From: Pedobacter panaciterrae | GTDB lineage: Bacteria > Bacteroidota > Bacteroidia > Sphingobacteriales > Sphingobacteriaceae | Direction of reading: 5' to 3' | Assembly: GCF_013204795.1 (NCBI RefSeq) | Contig: NZ_JABMKW010000018.1 | Location: 248,001 to 312,000 of the forward strand | Length of the DNA stretch: 64,000 bases | Shown here: piece by piece, positions 43,072-53,029 of the stretch | Layout of the letters: the number at the start of each line of letters is the position of its first letter | Numbering within the stretch: position 1 is the first letter of the stretch | The notes under the pieces: model-generated | What the model saw: only the letters and a program-made list of their open reading frames with translations | What the model was told of the DNA's origin: nothing | The model's database searches: none | Position numbers and translations under genes: made by a program

Positions 43072-45107
43072 TATTTACTAAATCTTTCTTCAAACATTTT
43101 TTCCATTGCAAACATCTCATCTCTCAATCTTGCAGCCAACAAGAAGTCCATCTCTTTTGCAGCTTTAGCCATGTCTTTACGTGTTTTGTCTATTGATTTT
43201 TGCATTTCGGGCTTAGTCATGTACTGAACAATCGGATCAGCAGCTATGCTCACTTCATCAACTTCTACATATGCCTTTGCACGGGTAGCATTACCAGAGA
43301 AATCCAATACTGATGTTTGCTCGAGTATTGCCTCTCTGCTTTTACCTACAGTTTTAGGGACGATGCCATTTTCCAGATTATAAGCAATTTGTTTGTCTCT
43401 TCTTCTGTTGGTCTCCTCTATAGTTCTTGCCATAGAATCTGTAATTTTATCGGCATACATGATTACCCTCCCCCTATCATTACGTGCAGCTCGTCCAATT
43501 GTTTGAATTAACGCGCGATCAGAACGAAGAAAGCCTTCTTTATCTGCATCCAGTATGGCTACAAAAGAAACTTCCGGCAAATCCAGACCTTCCCTTAACA
43601 AGTTAATCCCTATCAGCACATCAAATTCACCTAATCTAAGTCCCCTTAAAATTTCTACACGTTCCAGTGTTTTTACTTCAGAGTGTATATAGCGGACTTT
43701 GATGTTTAAGCGGTCCATATATTTGGTCAATTCCTCAGCCATTCTTTTTGTAAGCGTGGTTACCAATACCCTATCGCCCATTTTAATGGTTTTATCGATT
43801 TCATCAAGCAAATCATCGACCTGGTTGATTGCCGGACGAACTTCAATTAAAGGATCTAGCAAGCCAGTGGGGCGAATGACCTGCTCCACATACACCCCAT
43901 CAGATTTTTGCAGTTCATAATCGGCAGGTGTAGCACTTACATAAATCGTTTGTGGTGCCAAACGCTCGAATTCATCAAAATTAAGCGGGCGGTTATCCAG
44001 TGCTGAAGGCAAGCGGAAGCCATATTCTACAAGCGACATTTTACGGGATCTGTCGCCGCCATACATGGCTCTGATCTGCGGAACAGTGACATGGCTCTCA
44101 TCAATCACCATCAAATAATCGTCGGGAAAATAATCAAGTAAGCAGAAAGGCCTCATTCCCGGCGAACGTCCATCGAAAAACCTTGAGTAATTTTCAATAC
44201 CTGAACAATAGCCCAGTTCTTTCATCATTTCGATATCGAAATTTACCCTTTCTTCAAGTCTTTTTGCTTCCAGTAATTGTCTGTCGTCAATCAATTGATT
44301 TTTCCTGATCTCCAGTTCTTCCTGGATACCCCAGATAGAAGAGTTAAACCTGTCCTTTGGCGTTACAAACAAATTGGCAGGGTAAATGGCCATATCTTCA
44401 AGCTTCTCAAGTGTTTTCCCAGTCACAGGATCAATAGCACTAAGCTCTTCAATATCGTCGCCAAAGAATGAAACACGATAAGCCGTATCCAGGTAAGCAG
44501 GAAAAATATCTACGGTATCGCCCTTTACCCTAAACGTCCCCCTCTTAAAATCATTTGTGGTACGTGCATATAAAATCTCGACCAGACTATGTAAAAATGA
44601 ATTGCGTGAGATCCGAGTTCCTACTGAGAAACGAAATACTGATCTTGAAAAATCTTCAGGATTACCCATACCATAGATACAGGAAATGGAAGAAACCACG
44701 ATCACATCCCTGCGACCCGACATGAGTGCCGATGTAGTACGTAATCTTAATTTCTCTATTTCTTCATTTATACTAAGGTCTTTTTCTATATAGGTGTTGG
44801 TACTGGGCATAAAAGCCTCAGGTTGGTAATAGTCGTAATAAGACACAAAATAGTTCACGGCATTTTCTGGGAAGAATTGTTTAAACTCTCCATACAGTTG
44901 TGCCGCAAGCGTTTTATTGTGGCTGAGGATTAAAGTAGGCTTTTGCGTTTGCTGAATTACATTGGCAACAGTAAATGTTTTTCCTGAACCGGTAACACCT
45001 AAAAGAGTTTGATAATGTTCATCTCCATTCACACCCTCAACCAGTTGTTGAATGGCGTTAGGTTGATCGCCTGTAGGTTTATAATCTGAAACAAGTTGAA
45101 ATTTCAT
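43071..45107 (-). CDS. uvrB: Excinuclease ABC subunit UvrB
   Basis: A 678-aa DNA-repair helicase-like protein. It carries Walker A LLGVTGSGKTFTVANV near residue 37, the beta-hairpin YYDYYQPEA near 92, the DEAD-like VIDESHVTVPQ near 338, helicase motifs VLIGINLLREGLDLPEVS and QTIGRAARN, and a C-terminal UVR domain. It loads onto damaged DNA with UvrA and recruits UvrC. The true UvrA partner is not in this window; the UvrA2-like protein at 5819-8086 is not an obvious substitute. Confidence 0.98.
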   Translation of the reverse strand: MKFQLVSDYKPTGDQPNAIQQLVEGVNGDEHYQTLLGVTGSGKTFTVANVIQQTQKPTLILSHNKTLAAQLYGEFKQFFPENAVNYFVSYYDYYQPEAFMPSTNTYIEKDLSINEEIEKLRLRTTSALMSGRRDVIVVSSISCIYGMGNPEDFSRSVFRFSVGTRISRNSFLHSLVEILYARTTNDFKRGTFRVKGDTVDIFPAYLDTAYRVSFFGDDIEELSAIDPVTGKTLEKLEDMAIYPANLFVTPKDRFNSSIWGIQEELEIRKNQLIDDRQLLEAKRLEERVNFDIEMMKELGYCSGIENYSRFFDGRSPGMRPFCLLDYFPDDYLMVIDESHVTVPQIRAMYGGDRSRKMSLVEYGFRLPSALDNRPLNFDEFERLAPQTIYVSATPADYELQKSDGVYVEQVIRPTGLLDPLIEVRPAINQVDDLLDEIDKTIKMGDRVLVTTLTKRMAEELTKYMDRLNIKVRYIHSEVKTLERVEILRGLRLGEFDVLIGINLLREGLDLPEVSFVAILDADKEGFLRSDRALIQTIGRAARNDRGRVIMYADKITDSMARTIEETNRRRDKQIAYNLENGIVPKTVGKSREAILEQTSVLDFSGNATRAKAYVEVDEVSIAADPIVQYMTKPEMQKSIDKTRKDMAKAAKEMDFLLAARLRDEMFAMEKMFEERFSK

Positions 45108-45279
45108 CCGTGCTTTTTATGATTTTTAATTTTAGATGGTACCTGGCATAATTTTCAAATTTACAAAAAAAAGTACACAACGGCTATGCAGCCGCCAAGC
45201 TGAAGGTGGCAACTGTAACACCTTTAACTTAAAAGAGCAACCAATTGTTTTAGAGGGCAATTTTGTTTAAATTTATGTG

Positions 45280-45924
45280 ATGATATTCGAACTCAGCAAA
45301 ATAAATTCACATGCCAATGTTTTCATTTCGGAACTTCGGAATGAGCACATCCAAAAAGACGCCATGCGTTTCCGCAGAAATATGGAACGTATAGGTGAAT
45401 TTTTTGCCTATGAAATCAGCAAGACGCTTGAATACACAAAAACGGAAACCCAAACCCCATTGGGCATTGCACCAAGCGTGCAATTGTTGGATCAGCCGGT
45501 TTTGGCAACGATTTTACGGGCAGGACTCCCCTTACACCAGGGATTGCTGAATGTTTTTGATCAAGCTGATGCTGCTTTTATTGCTGCCTACAGAAGAACC
45601 CACAAAAGCGGAAGTTTTGAGATACAAATGGAACATGTTTCGTCGCCTGATTTAACGGATAAAACCGTGATCATAGCCGACCCTATGCTGGCAACCGGTC
45701 TGACAATGGTACTTTGCTGTAAGGAATTAATACGAAGATATCCACTCAAAGAATTACACATTGTTTCAGTAATTGCAAGTACCGAAGGCGTTAGACATGT
45801 AAGGGCAAATTTACCTAAAGCTAAGCTATGGCTTGGTGCTATTGACGAAGAAATGACCAGTAAAGCGTATATTGTGCCCGGATTAGGCGATGCCGGAGAT
45901 TTGGCATATGGGCTTAAGCAGTAA
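45280..45924 (+). CDS. upp: Uracil phosphoribosyltransferase
   Basis: A 214-aa enzyme making UMP from uracil and PRPP. The PRPP-binding motif VIIADPMLATGLTMVL near residue 128, the RAGLPLHQG loop near 82 and the late GDAGDLAYG uracil-binding segment are seen. A GTG at 45277 could also serve as start, but the ATG at 45280 (MIFELSKINSHANV) is preferred. It opens a plus-strand run and is followed 12 bp later by a nucleotidase, consistent with pyrimidine salvage. Confidence 0.93.
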   Translation: MIFELSKINSHANVFISELRNEHIQKDAMRFRRNMERIGEFFAYEISKTLEYTKTETQTPLGIAPSVQLLDQPVLATILRAGLPLHQGLLNVFDQADAAFIAAYRRTHKSGSFEIQMEHVSSPDLTDKTVIIADPMLATGLTMVLCCKELIRRYPLKELHIVSVIASTEGVRHVRANLPKAKLWLGAIDEEMTSKAYIVPGLGDAGDLAYGLKQ

Positions 45925-45936
45925 GGCGTTTTTACT

Positions 45937-46626
45937 ATGATTAAACATATTTTTTTCGATTTAGACCATACCATTTGGGATTTTGACAGAAATGCTCAGG
46001 AAACTTTGCATGAGCTTTATACACATTATGAGCTTCAGAAACTCGGATTAACATCTGCTGAGGATTTCATAACGACTTATACTGAAAACAATCATCTGCT
46101 TTGGGCGCAATATCATGTAGGCACCATCACCAAAGAAACTTTAAGATCAGAGCGATTTAAAAAGACTTTTATTCAGCTAGGGGTATCCCCTGAACTTGTG
46201 CCACAACAATTTGAAGAGGACTATGTGAACCTGACCCCGACAAGAACTAATTTATTTGAAGGATCCGAAAAGGTATTGGCTTACCTTCAAAAAAAGTACA
46301 CCTTACATATCATTTCCAATGGCTTTAAGGAAAGTACATTAACTAAAATGGACCGTTCAGGTTTAAATCCGTACTTTAAAAATGTGATCATTTCTGAGGA
46401 TGTTGGTGTTAATAAACCTGACAAAGCTATTTTTGAATATGCGCTGGACAAGGCCAGCGCAGAAAAACATGAATCTGTTATGATTGGGGACAGCGTTGAA
46501 GCAGACATTCGCGGCGCCCAGGCATATGGAATTAAGGCCATTTACTTTAACCCTTTAAATAAAGAAAAACCTGAAGATGTTGAATGGCAAATTACACATC
46601 TTGAAGAATTATTGTTACATTTTTAA
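45937..46626 (+). CDS. YjjG-family noncanonical pyrimidine nucleotidase (HAD)
   Basis: A 229-aa HAD hydrolase with motif I FFDLDHTIWDFD at residues 6-17, motif II ISNGFKES near 122, Lys in VNKPDKAIF and motif IV MIGDSVEADIRGAQAYG near 182. It removes phosphate from nucleotides such as dUMP or damaged pyrimidine nucleotides. Directly downstream of upp. Confidence 0.92.
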   Translation: MIKHIFFDLDHTIWDFDRNAQETLHELYTHYELQKLGLTSAEDFITTYTENNHLLWAQYHVGTITKETLRSERFKKTFIQLGVSPELVPQQFEEDYVNLTPTRTNLFEGSEKVLAYLQKKYTLHIISNGFKESTLTKMDRSGLNPYFKNVIISEDVGVNKPDKAIFEYALDKASAEKHESVMIGDSVEADIRGAQAYGIKAIYFNPLNKEKPEDVEWQITHLEELLLHF

Positions 46627-46678
46627 ATGTTGCAGATCTTATGAAATTAGATTTAACAACATACATACTAAGAAAATC

Positions 46679-47422
46679 ATGATGAAAACGCTCTTATTAT
46701 TTATCGCAGCACTGCTGCAAACGTCTTTAATCTTTGCACAGAATTCAGGCACCGACACAGAATTGTTTATTGAAGTTGCCGAACAGGGAAAAATTGTTGT
46801 CTATGTAAATGATGAACAGGTTGGTTCTTCAAAAGGCCGCTTCCGCTTTTATGACGTAGAAAACACTTCTCCAACTGTTATCATCATGAGAAACAATAGA
46901 CAGATCGCAAAAACAACCCTATCCCTTACAAGAAATAGCAGAACAATTGCACGTTATTCAAGTTTTGATGGGCTCAAGGTGGTTAAAACCCTACCCATGT
47001 TTGATGCCAATCAATATGCCTTAGATGACTGGGACGGGATATTTGATAGTACCCCTGATGGCCCAACACGCCCTTCGAGACCTGCTGAACCTGGCAGACC
47101 TACACGCCCTACATTGTCCAGAGATAAAATCATGAGTAACCAATCCTTTGATCAACTTTTAAATATGGTGAGGCGTACGGATTTTGATAGCGGCAAAATA
47201 AAGCTGGTTAAAAGCGCATTGAACAACAATAAAATTTCAGCATCTCAACTGACAGCTCTTGTAAAAGTTTTTGACTTTGATGCCTCCAGGCTTGAGATCA
47301 GTAAATCGGCCTATGATTCGGTTGCAGATAAACAGAACTATTTTAAAGTAACCGAAGCCTTTGAGTTTGACTTTAGTAAAGATGAGCTAATGGATTACAT
47401 CAACAAAAAAACTTCAAGATAA
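46679..47422 (+). CDS. DUF4476 domain-containing exported protein
   Basis: A 247-aa product with a signal peptide (MKTLLLFIAALLQTSLIFA). Residues about 20-100 are a beta domain. A Pro/Arg-rich linker (PTRPSRPAEPGRPTRP) follows, then a helical DUF4476 domain at about 150-245 (FDQLLNMVRRTDFDSGKIKL). Expected to be periplasmic or surface-exposed; function unknown. The frame is open upstream to 46577, but the signal peptide fixes the start at 46679 or 46682. Confidence 0.87.
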   Translation: MMKTLLLFIAALLQTSLIFAQNSGTDTELFIEVAEQGKIVVYVNDEQVGSSKGRFRFYDVENTSPTVIIMRNNRQIAKTTLSLTRNSRTIARYSSFDGLKVVKTLPMFDANQYALDDWDGIFDSTPDGPTRPSRPAEPGRPTRPTLSRDKIMSNQSFDQLLNMVRRTDFDSGKIKLVKSALNNNKISASQLTALVKVFDFDASRLEISKSAYDSVADKQNYFKVTEAFEFDFSKDELMDYINKKTSR

Positions 47423-47452
47423 TTATCCCTTTAATCCCTAAAAAAATATTCA

Positions 47453-47842
47453 ATGAAAAAAATCCTTTACATCTGCTTTTTAGCATTCGGCTTTTCTGCT
47501 TGTCAGACCAGCCCTAAAGAAACTCAGAATATTGTTACACCTACACCAAATGGCGTTCCATCAGCACCATCTACTACCACATCGGTTCCTGCTCAGCAAA
47601 GTGCAGCTACTGGCGAAAGGCCGGCAAATAATCCGGCACATGGTCAACCATTTCACGACTGCTCAATCCCTGTAGGTGCCCCACTTAATGCAAAAAACAC
47701 AACCGCCCCTGCCGTACAAGCTCCTGTTGCAGCCCCTGCACAACAACAAGCGCCTGCAACAGATAAAGAAGTAAAATTGAACCCACCGCATGGACAACCT
47801 GGACATGACTGTAAAGTATCAGTTGGCGCACCTTTAACCTAA
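47453..47842 (+). CDS. Lipoprotein with two HGQP-HDC repeats
   Basis: A 129-aa lipoprotein. The signal is MKKILYICFLAFGFSACQTS with Cys17 as lipid site. A Pro/Ala/Thr-rich disordered stretch with many Gln follows. Two copies of the motif NPxHGQPxHDC-VGAPL are found at about residues 61-80 and 108-128. The His/Cys pairs could bind metal or form disulfides. I recognise the motif only as a recurrent Bacteroidota feature; function unknown. Confidence 0.82.
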   Translation: MKKILYICFLAFGFSACQTSPKETQNIVTPTPNGVPSAPSTTTSVPAQQSAATGERPANNPAHGQPFHDCSIPVGAPLNAKNTTAPAVQAPVAAPAQQQAPATDKEVKLNPPHGQPGHDCKVSVGAPLT

Positions 47843-47858
47843 AAAACTAAGAGACAGA

Positions 47859-49205
47859 TTGAGTGTGAAGATCCCAAGCATTAAAGGTTTTGATCAGGCG
47901 GCCCTGGAGAAATATGTGAAAAACACAGGCTGGCTAATGTTGGCCAGAGTTGGAAGCATGGCCATTAAAGTTGTGGTAGGTATTGCCGTAACAAATTATT
48001 TAGGGAAAGACCAAAACGGAATACTTAATTACCCCGTGGCTTTTGTAACCTTTTTTACTGCAGCAGCAGCCTTGGGGGTAGATGGTTTTATAACCAGAGA
48101 ACTATTGCGCAATCCTGAAAAGAAAAATGAATTGCTTGGAACAGGCTTTGCCATAAAGTTTATGGGAGGCCTTATTGTTCTTCCGCTGATCTACACAACA
48201 TACGTTATAGCTAATAGCTATAACAGAATCGACACTCCATTGGTTTTTATTATGACCGTTGGATTTACCGGTTTAATCCAATCGTTCAATATCATCGACA
48301 GTTTCTTTCAATCCAGAACGCAAGGCAAGTACATTATGCGTGTACAAATTGCAGGAAACGTTCTTTCTGCTGCGATTAAGCTTGCTTTGATCATCATTGG
48401 CGCCGGTTTGAAATGGTTTATTTTTGCACTTTTGCTAGACGCCGCATTGCTGGCAGCGGGTTACCTTTTTATTTATCAGAACAATGGAGAATCAGTTTTC
48501 AGATGGACATTTAAAAGCGATATCGCCAAATTTCTGCTAAAAAACTCCTGGCCCCTGGCATTTTCAGCGATCCTTGTTTCCATTTACATGAACATTGATA
48601 AGCTGATGATCGAATACTATAAAGGTACCGGAGAGCTGGGGATTTATGCCAATGCAGTTCAGTTTGCCGAAGCATGGTATTTTATCCCCGTTGCTGTAGC
48701 CGCCTCAGTGTTCCCCGCCATTATGAATGCCCGCAGGGACAACCTCCAGCGGTATGAAAAGAGGATGCAAAACCTGTACGATTTAATGGTTTGGATAAGC
48801 ATGGTTCTGGCCATATTTATCACATTTACGGCTCCATATCTCTTCAGAATATTTAAACCTGAATTTTATAGTGGTGCGCATGTGTTGTCGATACACATCT
48901 GGGCAGGTATCTTTGTATTTTTGGGTACTGCAAGTGCTCAGTTCTTAATTGCCGAGGGCTACACAAAATTATCTATGCTGCGTACCGCGATGGGTGCCTT
49001 GATCAATATTATATTAAACGTTTTCTGGATTCCTAAATATGGAATAGCTGGGGCAGCAATGGCGACATTGGTTGCTTATGCCTGTTCTACATTTTGGATT
49101 TTACTTATCCCAAAAACAAGACATCAAGGTATAATGATGCTTAAATCGTTGCTGCTAATTACATTATACCAGAAATTAAAAGGTTCAAAAGACCAGCCAG
49201 GTTAG
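47859..49205 (+). CDS. Oligosaccharide flippase (Wzx/MATE-like)
   Basis: A 448-aa polysaccharide biosynthesis protein with 12-14 predicted membrane helices (GWLMLARVGSMAIKVVVGIA at the start). It is likely to flip a lipid-linked oligosaccharide across the inner membrane. The start is ambiguous: TTG at 47859 (MSVKIPSIKGF) or GTG at 47865 (MKIPSIKGF). It is followed by a methyltransferase and glycosyltransferases, consistent with a surface-glycan cluster. Confidence 0.9.
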   Translation: MSVKIPSIKGFDQAALEKYVKNTGWLMLARVGSMAIKVVVGIAVTNYLGKDQNGILNYPVAFVTFFTAAAALGVDGFITRELLRNPEKKNELLGTGFAIKFMGGLIVLPLIYTTYVIANSYNRIDTPLVFIMTVGFTGLIQSFNIIDSFFQSRTQGKYIMRVQIAGNVLSAAIKLALIIIGAGLKWFIFALLLDAALLAAGYLFIYQNNGESVFRWTFKSDIAKFLLKNSWPLAFSAILVSIYMNIDKLMIEYYKGTGELGIYANAVQFAEAWYFIPVAVAASVFPAIMNARRDNLQRYEKRMQNLYDLMVWISMVLAIFITFTAPYLFRIFKPEFYSGAHVLSIHIWAGIFVFLGTASAQFLIAEGYTKLSMLRTAMGALINIILNVFWIPKYGIAGAAMATLVAYACSTFWILLIPKTRHQGIMMLKSLLLITLYQKLKGSKDQPG

Positions 49206-49287
49206 ACCTAACATAAATTTTAATATTGATATATTAGCACCTTGCATTTAACGTTTTAAGTTTACCATAAATCATAACACATTAAAG

Positions 49288-49911
49288 ATGTCCTTAAGAA
49301 AGGTAATAAGAGAAATTGTATATAAGCCCAAAAACATACTGGAGCTCATTCAGCTTAAGGCTAAAATAAAGAACAGTACCGGAAAACTCCAGATCATCAT
49401 CGGGGCACATACCACTGATTATAAGGATTGGTTGCCTACAAATATTGAGAACCTTAATTTGTTAGAGATTGCTTCGTTTGATAATTTGTTTGGCGATAAA
49501 AAAGCAGACCGCTTTTTAGCCGAGCATGTTTTTGAACACATCAGCTACGACGATGCAATCGTTGCTTTAAAAAACTGCAACAAATACCTTAAAAAAGGCG
49601 GAGTGGTTAGAATTGCTGTCCCAGATGGTTTTCATCCCAATCCTGATTACATCAATATGGTGAAGCCAGGTGGACATGGAGAGGGCGCTCATGACCATAA
49701 ATTATTATATGATTATAAAACGCTGTCTAAAGCTTTTGAAGAATCGGGCTATCGGGTAAATCTTTTAGAGTATTATGACGAGAATGGCCAGTTCCATTTT
49801 AAGGAATGGGATAGTAAAGATGGGCATGTGATCAGATCTAAAAGGTACGATAAACGTTTTAATGAACCGCTGGGTTATTCGTCCTTAATTGTAGAAGGTA
49901 TAAAAGATTAG
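49288..49911 (+). CDS. SAM-dependent methyltransferase-like protein
   Basis: A 207-aa protein with LQIIIGAHTTDYKDWLP, a DRFLAEHVFEHISYDDA region and LKKGGVVRIAVPDGFHP, the post-core pattern of class-I methyltransferases in glycan clusters. The usual glycine-rich SAM loop is reduced to LQIIIGAH, so activity is not certain. It lies between the flippase and a glycosyltransferase. Confidence 0.82.
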   Translation: MSLRKVIREIVYKPKNILELIQLKAKIKNSTGKLQIIIGAHTTDYKDWLPTNIENLNLLEIASFDNLFGDKKADRFLAEHVFEHISYDDAIVALKNCNKYLKKGGVVRIAVPDGFHPNPDYINMVKPGGHGEGAHDHKLLYDYKTLSKAFEESGYRVNLLEYYDENGQFHFKEWDSKDGHVIRSKRYDKRFNEPLGYSSLIVEGIKD

Positions 49912-49915
49912 ATTT

Positions 49916-50815
49916 ATGCAAACCTTTGCTCCCATAGCATTATTTGTTTACAATCGTCCTGAACATACTGCGCGAACAATTAAGTTTTTACAACAGAATG
50001 AACTTGCATCTGAAAGCAGACTATTTGTGTTTTCTGATGGATTTAAATCGGAAACCGACGAAAAGAATGTACTTGAAGTAAGGGAGTTGCTTAAAAATAT
50101 TGATGGGTTTAAATCGGTGGAGATTATAGAGCGCAAGGAAAATATGGGGCTTGCCAAATCGATTATCATTGGGGTAAGCAAACTCATAAAAGACTACAAG
50201 CAAGTAATTGTTTTTGAAGACGATCTGATCACCTCGCCTTATACATTAACCTATTTCAATGAAGCATTAAGTCGGTACCGTAATGAAAACAAAGTAATGC
50301 ATATTGGCGCTTACATGTACAATTTAAAGGATGCTGATTTACCTGAAACCTTCTTCTATCGTGCTGCCACCAGCTGGGGCTGGGCTACTTGGGAACGCGC
50401 ATGGGACCACTTTGAGCCAAACATAGACACCCTGATGGCTAAGTTTGACAAATCAGCAAAAAGTGCCTTTTCTATTGAGCATACCATGAATTTCTGGAAA
50501 CAGATGGAAGACTTTAAAAGCGGCAGGAACAATTCGTGGGCCATAAGATGGTACGCTTCCATATTTTTAAAAGGAGGATTAACGCTTAATCCCTCTCAAT
50601 CGCTGGTAAACAATATAGGTCATGATGGATCAGGCATACATTCGGGGATTAACGATATTTACAATGTCATCATCAATCCGAAACCTATCACCCGGTTTCC
50701 TGATACGATAGCCGAAAGTCCTGCTGCATATGCAGCCATCAAGGGTTTCCTGAAAAACAGAAAAGGAACCTTATGGGATAGATTGAAACGTTACGTAGTA
50801 CAGCGAATAAAGTAA
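49916..50815 (+). CDS. Glycosyltransferase (GT2-like)
   Basis: A 299-aa protein starting FAPIALFVYNRPEHTARTI, with a VIVFEDDLITSPYTL (DxD-type EDD) motif near residue 100 and the GWATWERAWDHF acceptor-side segment near 158. It probably transfers a sugar onto a lipid-linked glycan. It follows the methyltransferase after 4 bp and converges with the next gene with a 3-bp gap. Confidence 0.88.
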   Translation: MQTFAPIALFVYNRPEHTARTIKFLQQNELASESRLFVFSDGFKSETDEKNVLEVRELLKNIDGFKSVEIIERKENMGLAKSIIIGVSKLIKDYKQVIVFEDDLITSPYTLTYFNEALSRYRNENKVMHIGAYMYNLKDADLPETFFYRAATSWGWATWERAWDHFEPNIDTLMAKFDKSAKSAFSIEHTMNFWKQMEDFKSGRNNSWAIRWYASIFLKGGLTLNPSQSLVNNIGHDGSGIHSGINDIYNVIINPKPITRFPDTIAESPAAYAAIKGFLKNRKGTLWDRLKRYVVQRIK

Positions 50816-50818
50816 GCC

Positions 50819-51568
50819 TTATGGTTTTCTTGCTTCTAAAATAATGTAAGGCGAAAGCTGTTTGGAATTGAAGGGGAATACTTTGGTGAATATTTTACCG
50901 GCCAGCCACAGTGACTTTTTTAACAGCCTTATTCCGACAGGCTTTTGCTGCTGGTTCTCTAGCCATAAACTAAAATGACCAAAATATTTGGCTTTTACCA
51001 CCTCTAAACCCGCTTGTTTACAAATGTTTTCGAGCAGCCTGGGATCCATACAATCAATATTGTGCTTGTCGTAATTCTCCTTATCAAAGTTCTTTTGAAA
51101 CCATCCGTTTAACGCTTTAAAGTTAGGCAGCGTAATAAACAAAGTTCCCCCTGGTTTTACAAAATTAATATGCCTGTTAATGATGTCGGCAGTATCATTA
51201 AAATGCTCGATAAGACCACAAGATAAAACAAGATCATATTGTTGCTTCGGCACGTAATTAAACAAATCCGTTTCAATAATATGGATATCCGTTTCGTTTA
51301 GTTGATTGGCCTGCAATAAAGAGTTGGTAACCGGTGGGTGCACAAAATAATCGAGCAGGGTAACATCCAGTTTAAAATACTTCTTCAGAAACACGGCATA
51401 ATATCCGGGGAAACCACCCAATTCAATAGCCGTTTTAACTTTTTGGCCATTAATGATGTCTGCGAGTTCTTTATGAAAAAGATAGTTCTCGGGAATACTA
51501 ACCGATAACCCGGTCTTGCTTTCCCAATAATTCACCCAAAACTGTCTGTCGGTTAACAGGTTACCCAT
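50819..51568 (-). CDS. Class I SAM-dependent methyltransferase
   Basis: A 249-aa methyltransferase with an ELGGFPGYYAVFLKKYF SAM-binding segment near residue 46, YDLVLSCGLIEHFNDT near 112 and VKPGGTLFITLPN near 136. It is the only minus-strand gene among the plus-strand glycan genes. Its substrate is probably a glycan, by position. Confidence 0.88.
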   Translation of the reverse strand: MGNLLTDRQFWVNYWESKTGLSVSIPENYLFHKELADIINGQKVKTAIELGGFPGYYAVFLKKYFKLDVTLLDYFVHPPVTNSLLQANQLNETDIHIIETDLFNYVPKQQYDLVLSCGLIEHFNDTADIINRHINFVKPGGTLFITLPNFKALNGWFQKNFDKENYDKHNIDCMDPRLLENICKQAGLEVVKAKYFGHFSLWLENQQQKPVGIRLLKKSLWLAGKIFTKVFPFNSKQLSPYIILEARKP

Positions 51569-51737
51569 ATTGCTTTTTTTGTTCTTATAAATAGACGATC
51601 ATTACAGGACTGTTGCCTAAAGTCTGTAAAAAATCAATTCTGACGAAAATACACAAGAATTTAATAAAGATTGAAAATATATATTATTTTAGGCTGCATA
51701 ACCGTTTAAAAAGAAACAATTATCTAAGTTTGATTCA

Positions 51738-53009
51738 TTGAAAGTAGTACACCTAAATACATACGAAGGTAATGGAGGCGCCGGAAGGGCCTGCCTCAGA
51801 TTAAGTGATGCACTAAATGCAAGTGGTATCCAGTCTAAAGTAATGGTTTACTTTCAGTTCAGCGAAAGCACAAAAACGGGAACTTTTAGTAAGGGGCCCT
51901 TTGCAAAAGCAAAAGCCGTGTTTAATATCCTTTCTGAACGTTATTTATCTAAAGCCGTAGCCAAAGCTGTGAAAACACCTTTCTCGCTCCAGTGGTTTGG
52001 CACTTCAGTAATTGACCATCCGACAGTAAAAGAGGCTGATATTATACACCTGCACTGGATTAACCATGGCTTCTTATCTCCAAAATTCCTGGCAGAAATT
52101 GATGAGTTGGAGAAACCAGTAGTTTGGACATTTCATGACAGTAATGCATTTACAGGTGGTTGTCATGTACGTTACTCATGCGAAAATTACTTTAAAGAAT
52201 GTGGGAACTGCCCTTTGCTTCGGTCGAGTGGTAAAAATGATTTCTCGCACAAAACATGGTTGCGTAAGAAAAAAGCTTACTCGGAATTAAACTGTCATAT
52301 TGTTGCCCCAAGCAGATGGATGGCCGATTCAGTTAAACTGAGCAGTTTAATGGGATTTAGAGAAGTAACGGTTATCCCAAACACAATTGAGACTGAGGTT
52401 TTTAAACCTTATGTAAAATCTGAAGCCAAAAAAATACTTAAGATAGATCCAAAGAAATTTGTACTGATGAGTGGTTTTATGCCGTCTAAAAATGACAAGC
52501 ATAAAGGCACATCTTATTTAATAGATGCGCTAAATGATCTTGCAACAAGACCGGGGATTATTAAAGAGCATATAGAACTGGTGATTTTTGGCAATAAGGA
52601 TAGTGCCGAAATGCCGGAGTTTCCATTTAAGACAACATTTCTAGGCACCATTAGCAATGACGCCCACCTGGCCAAGTGCTATTCGGCGGCAGACGTATTT
52701 ATAACCCCCTCCCTTGAAGATAATCTACCAAACACAGTAATGGAAAGCTTATCGTGCGCAACGCCTGTAGTGGCCTTTAAAACAGGCGGGATACCAGACA
52801 TGGTAAAACATCTTGAAAATGGGTATCTGGCAGAGTACGAGTCATCTGAAGATCTTGCTACAGGGATAGAGTGGCTATATCACGATGAAAATGCGCCTGA
52901 AATTCAGAAAGAAGCAAGAAGAACAATTTTAAATCAATTCTCTGAGCAAGTAATTGCAGAAAAACACTTATTATTGTATCAGTCACTGATAGATTTACAA
53001 CCCCGATAA
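51738..53009 (+). CDS. Glycosyltransferase family 4 protein
   Basis: A 423-aa GT-B enzyme with the N-terminal LNTYEGNGGAGRACLRLS donor/acceptor loop, VWTFHDSNAFTGGCHV near 132, and the C-terminal EDNLPNTVMESLSCATPVVA motif with the conserved acidic residue. It starts at a TTG (51738), as no in-frame ATG fits. A Cys-rich loop (CENYFKECGNCPLL) may bind a metal. It probably extends the glycan exported by the flippase. Confidence 0.92.
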   Translation: MKVVHLNTYEGNGGAGRACLRLSDALNASGIQSKVMVYFQFSESTKTGTFSKGPFAKAKAVFNILSERYLSKAVAKAVKTPFSLQWFGTSVIDHPTVKEADIIHLHWINHGFLSPKFLAEIDELEKPVVWTFHDSNAFTGGCHVRYSCENYFKECGNCPLLRSSGKNDFSHKTWLRKKKAYSELNCHIVAPSRWMADSVKLSSLMGFREVTVIPNTIETEVFKPYVKSEAKKILKIDPKKFVLMSGFMPSKNDKHKGTSYLIDALNDLATRPGIIKEHIELVIFGNKDSAEMPEFPFKTTFLGTISNDAHLAKCYSAADVFITPSLEDNLPNTVMESLSCATPVVAFKTGGIPDMVKHLENGYLAEYESSEDLATGIEWLYHDENAPEIQKEARRTILNQFSEQVIAEKHLLLYQSLIDLQPR

Positions 53010-53029
53010 TTTTTTAGATTCAGAACCGC

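Noticed and set aside
45588..45974. 128-codon minus-strand ORF
   Set aside because: Antisense to upp and the start of the nucleotidase gene.
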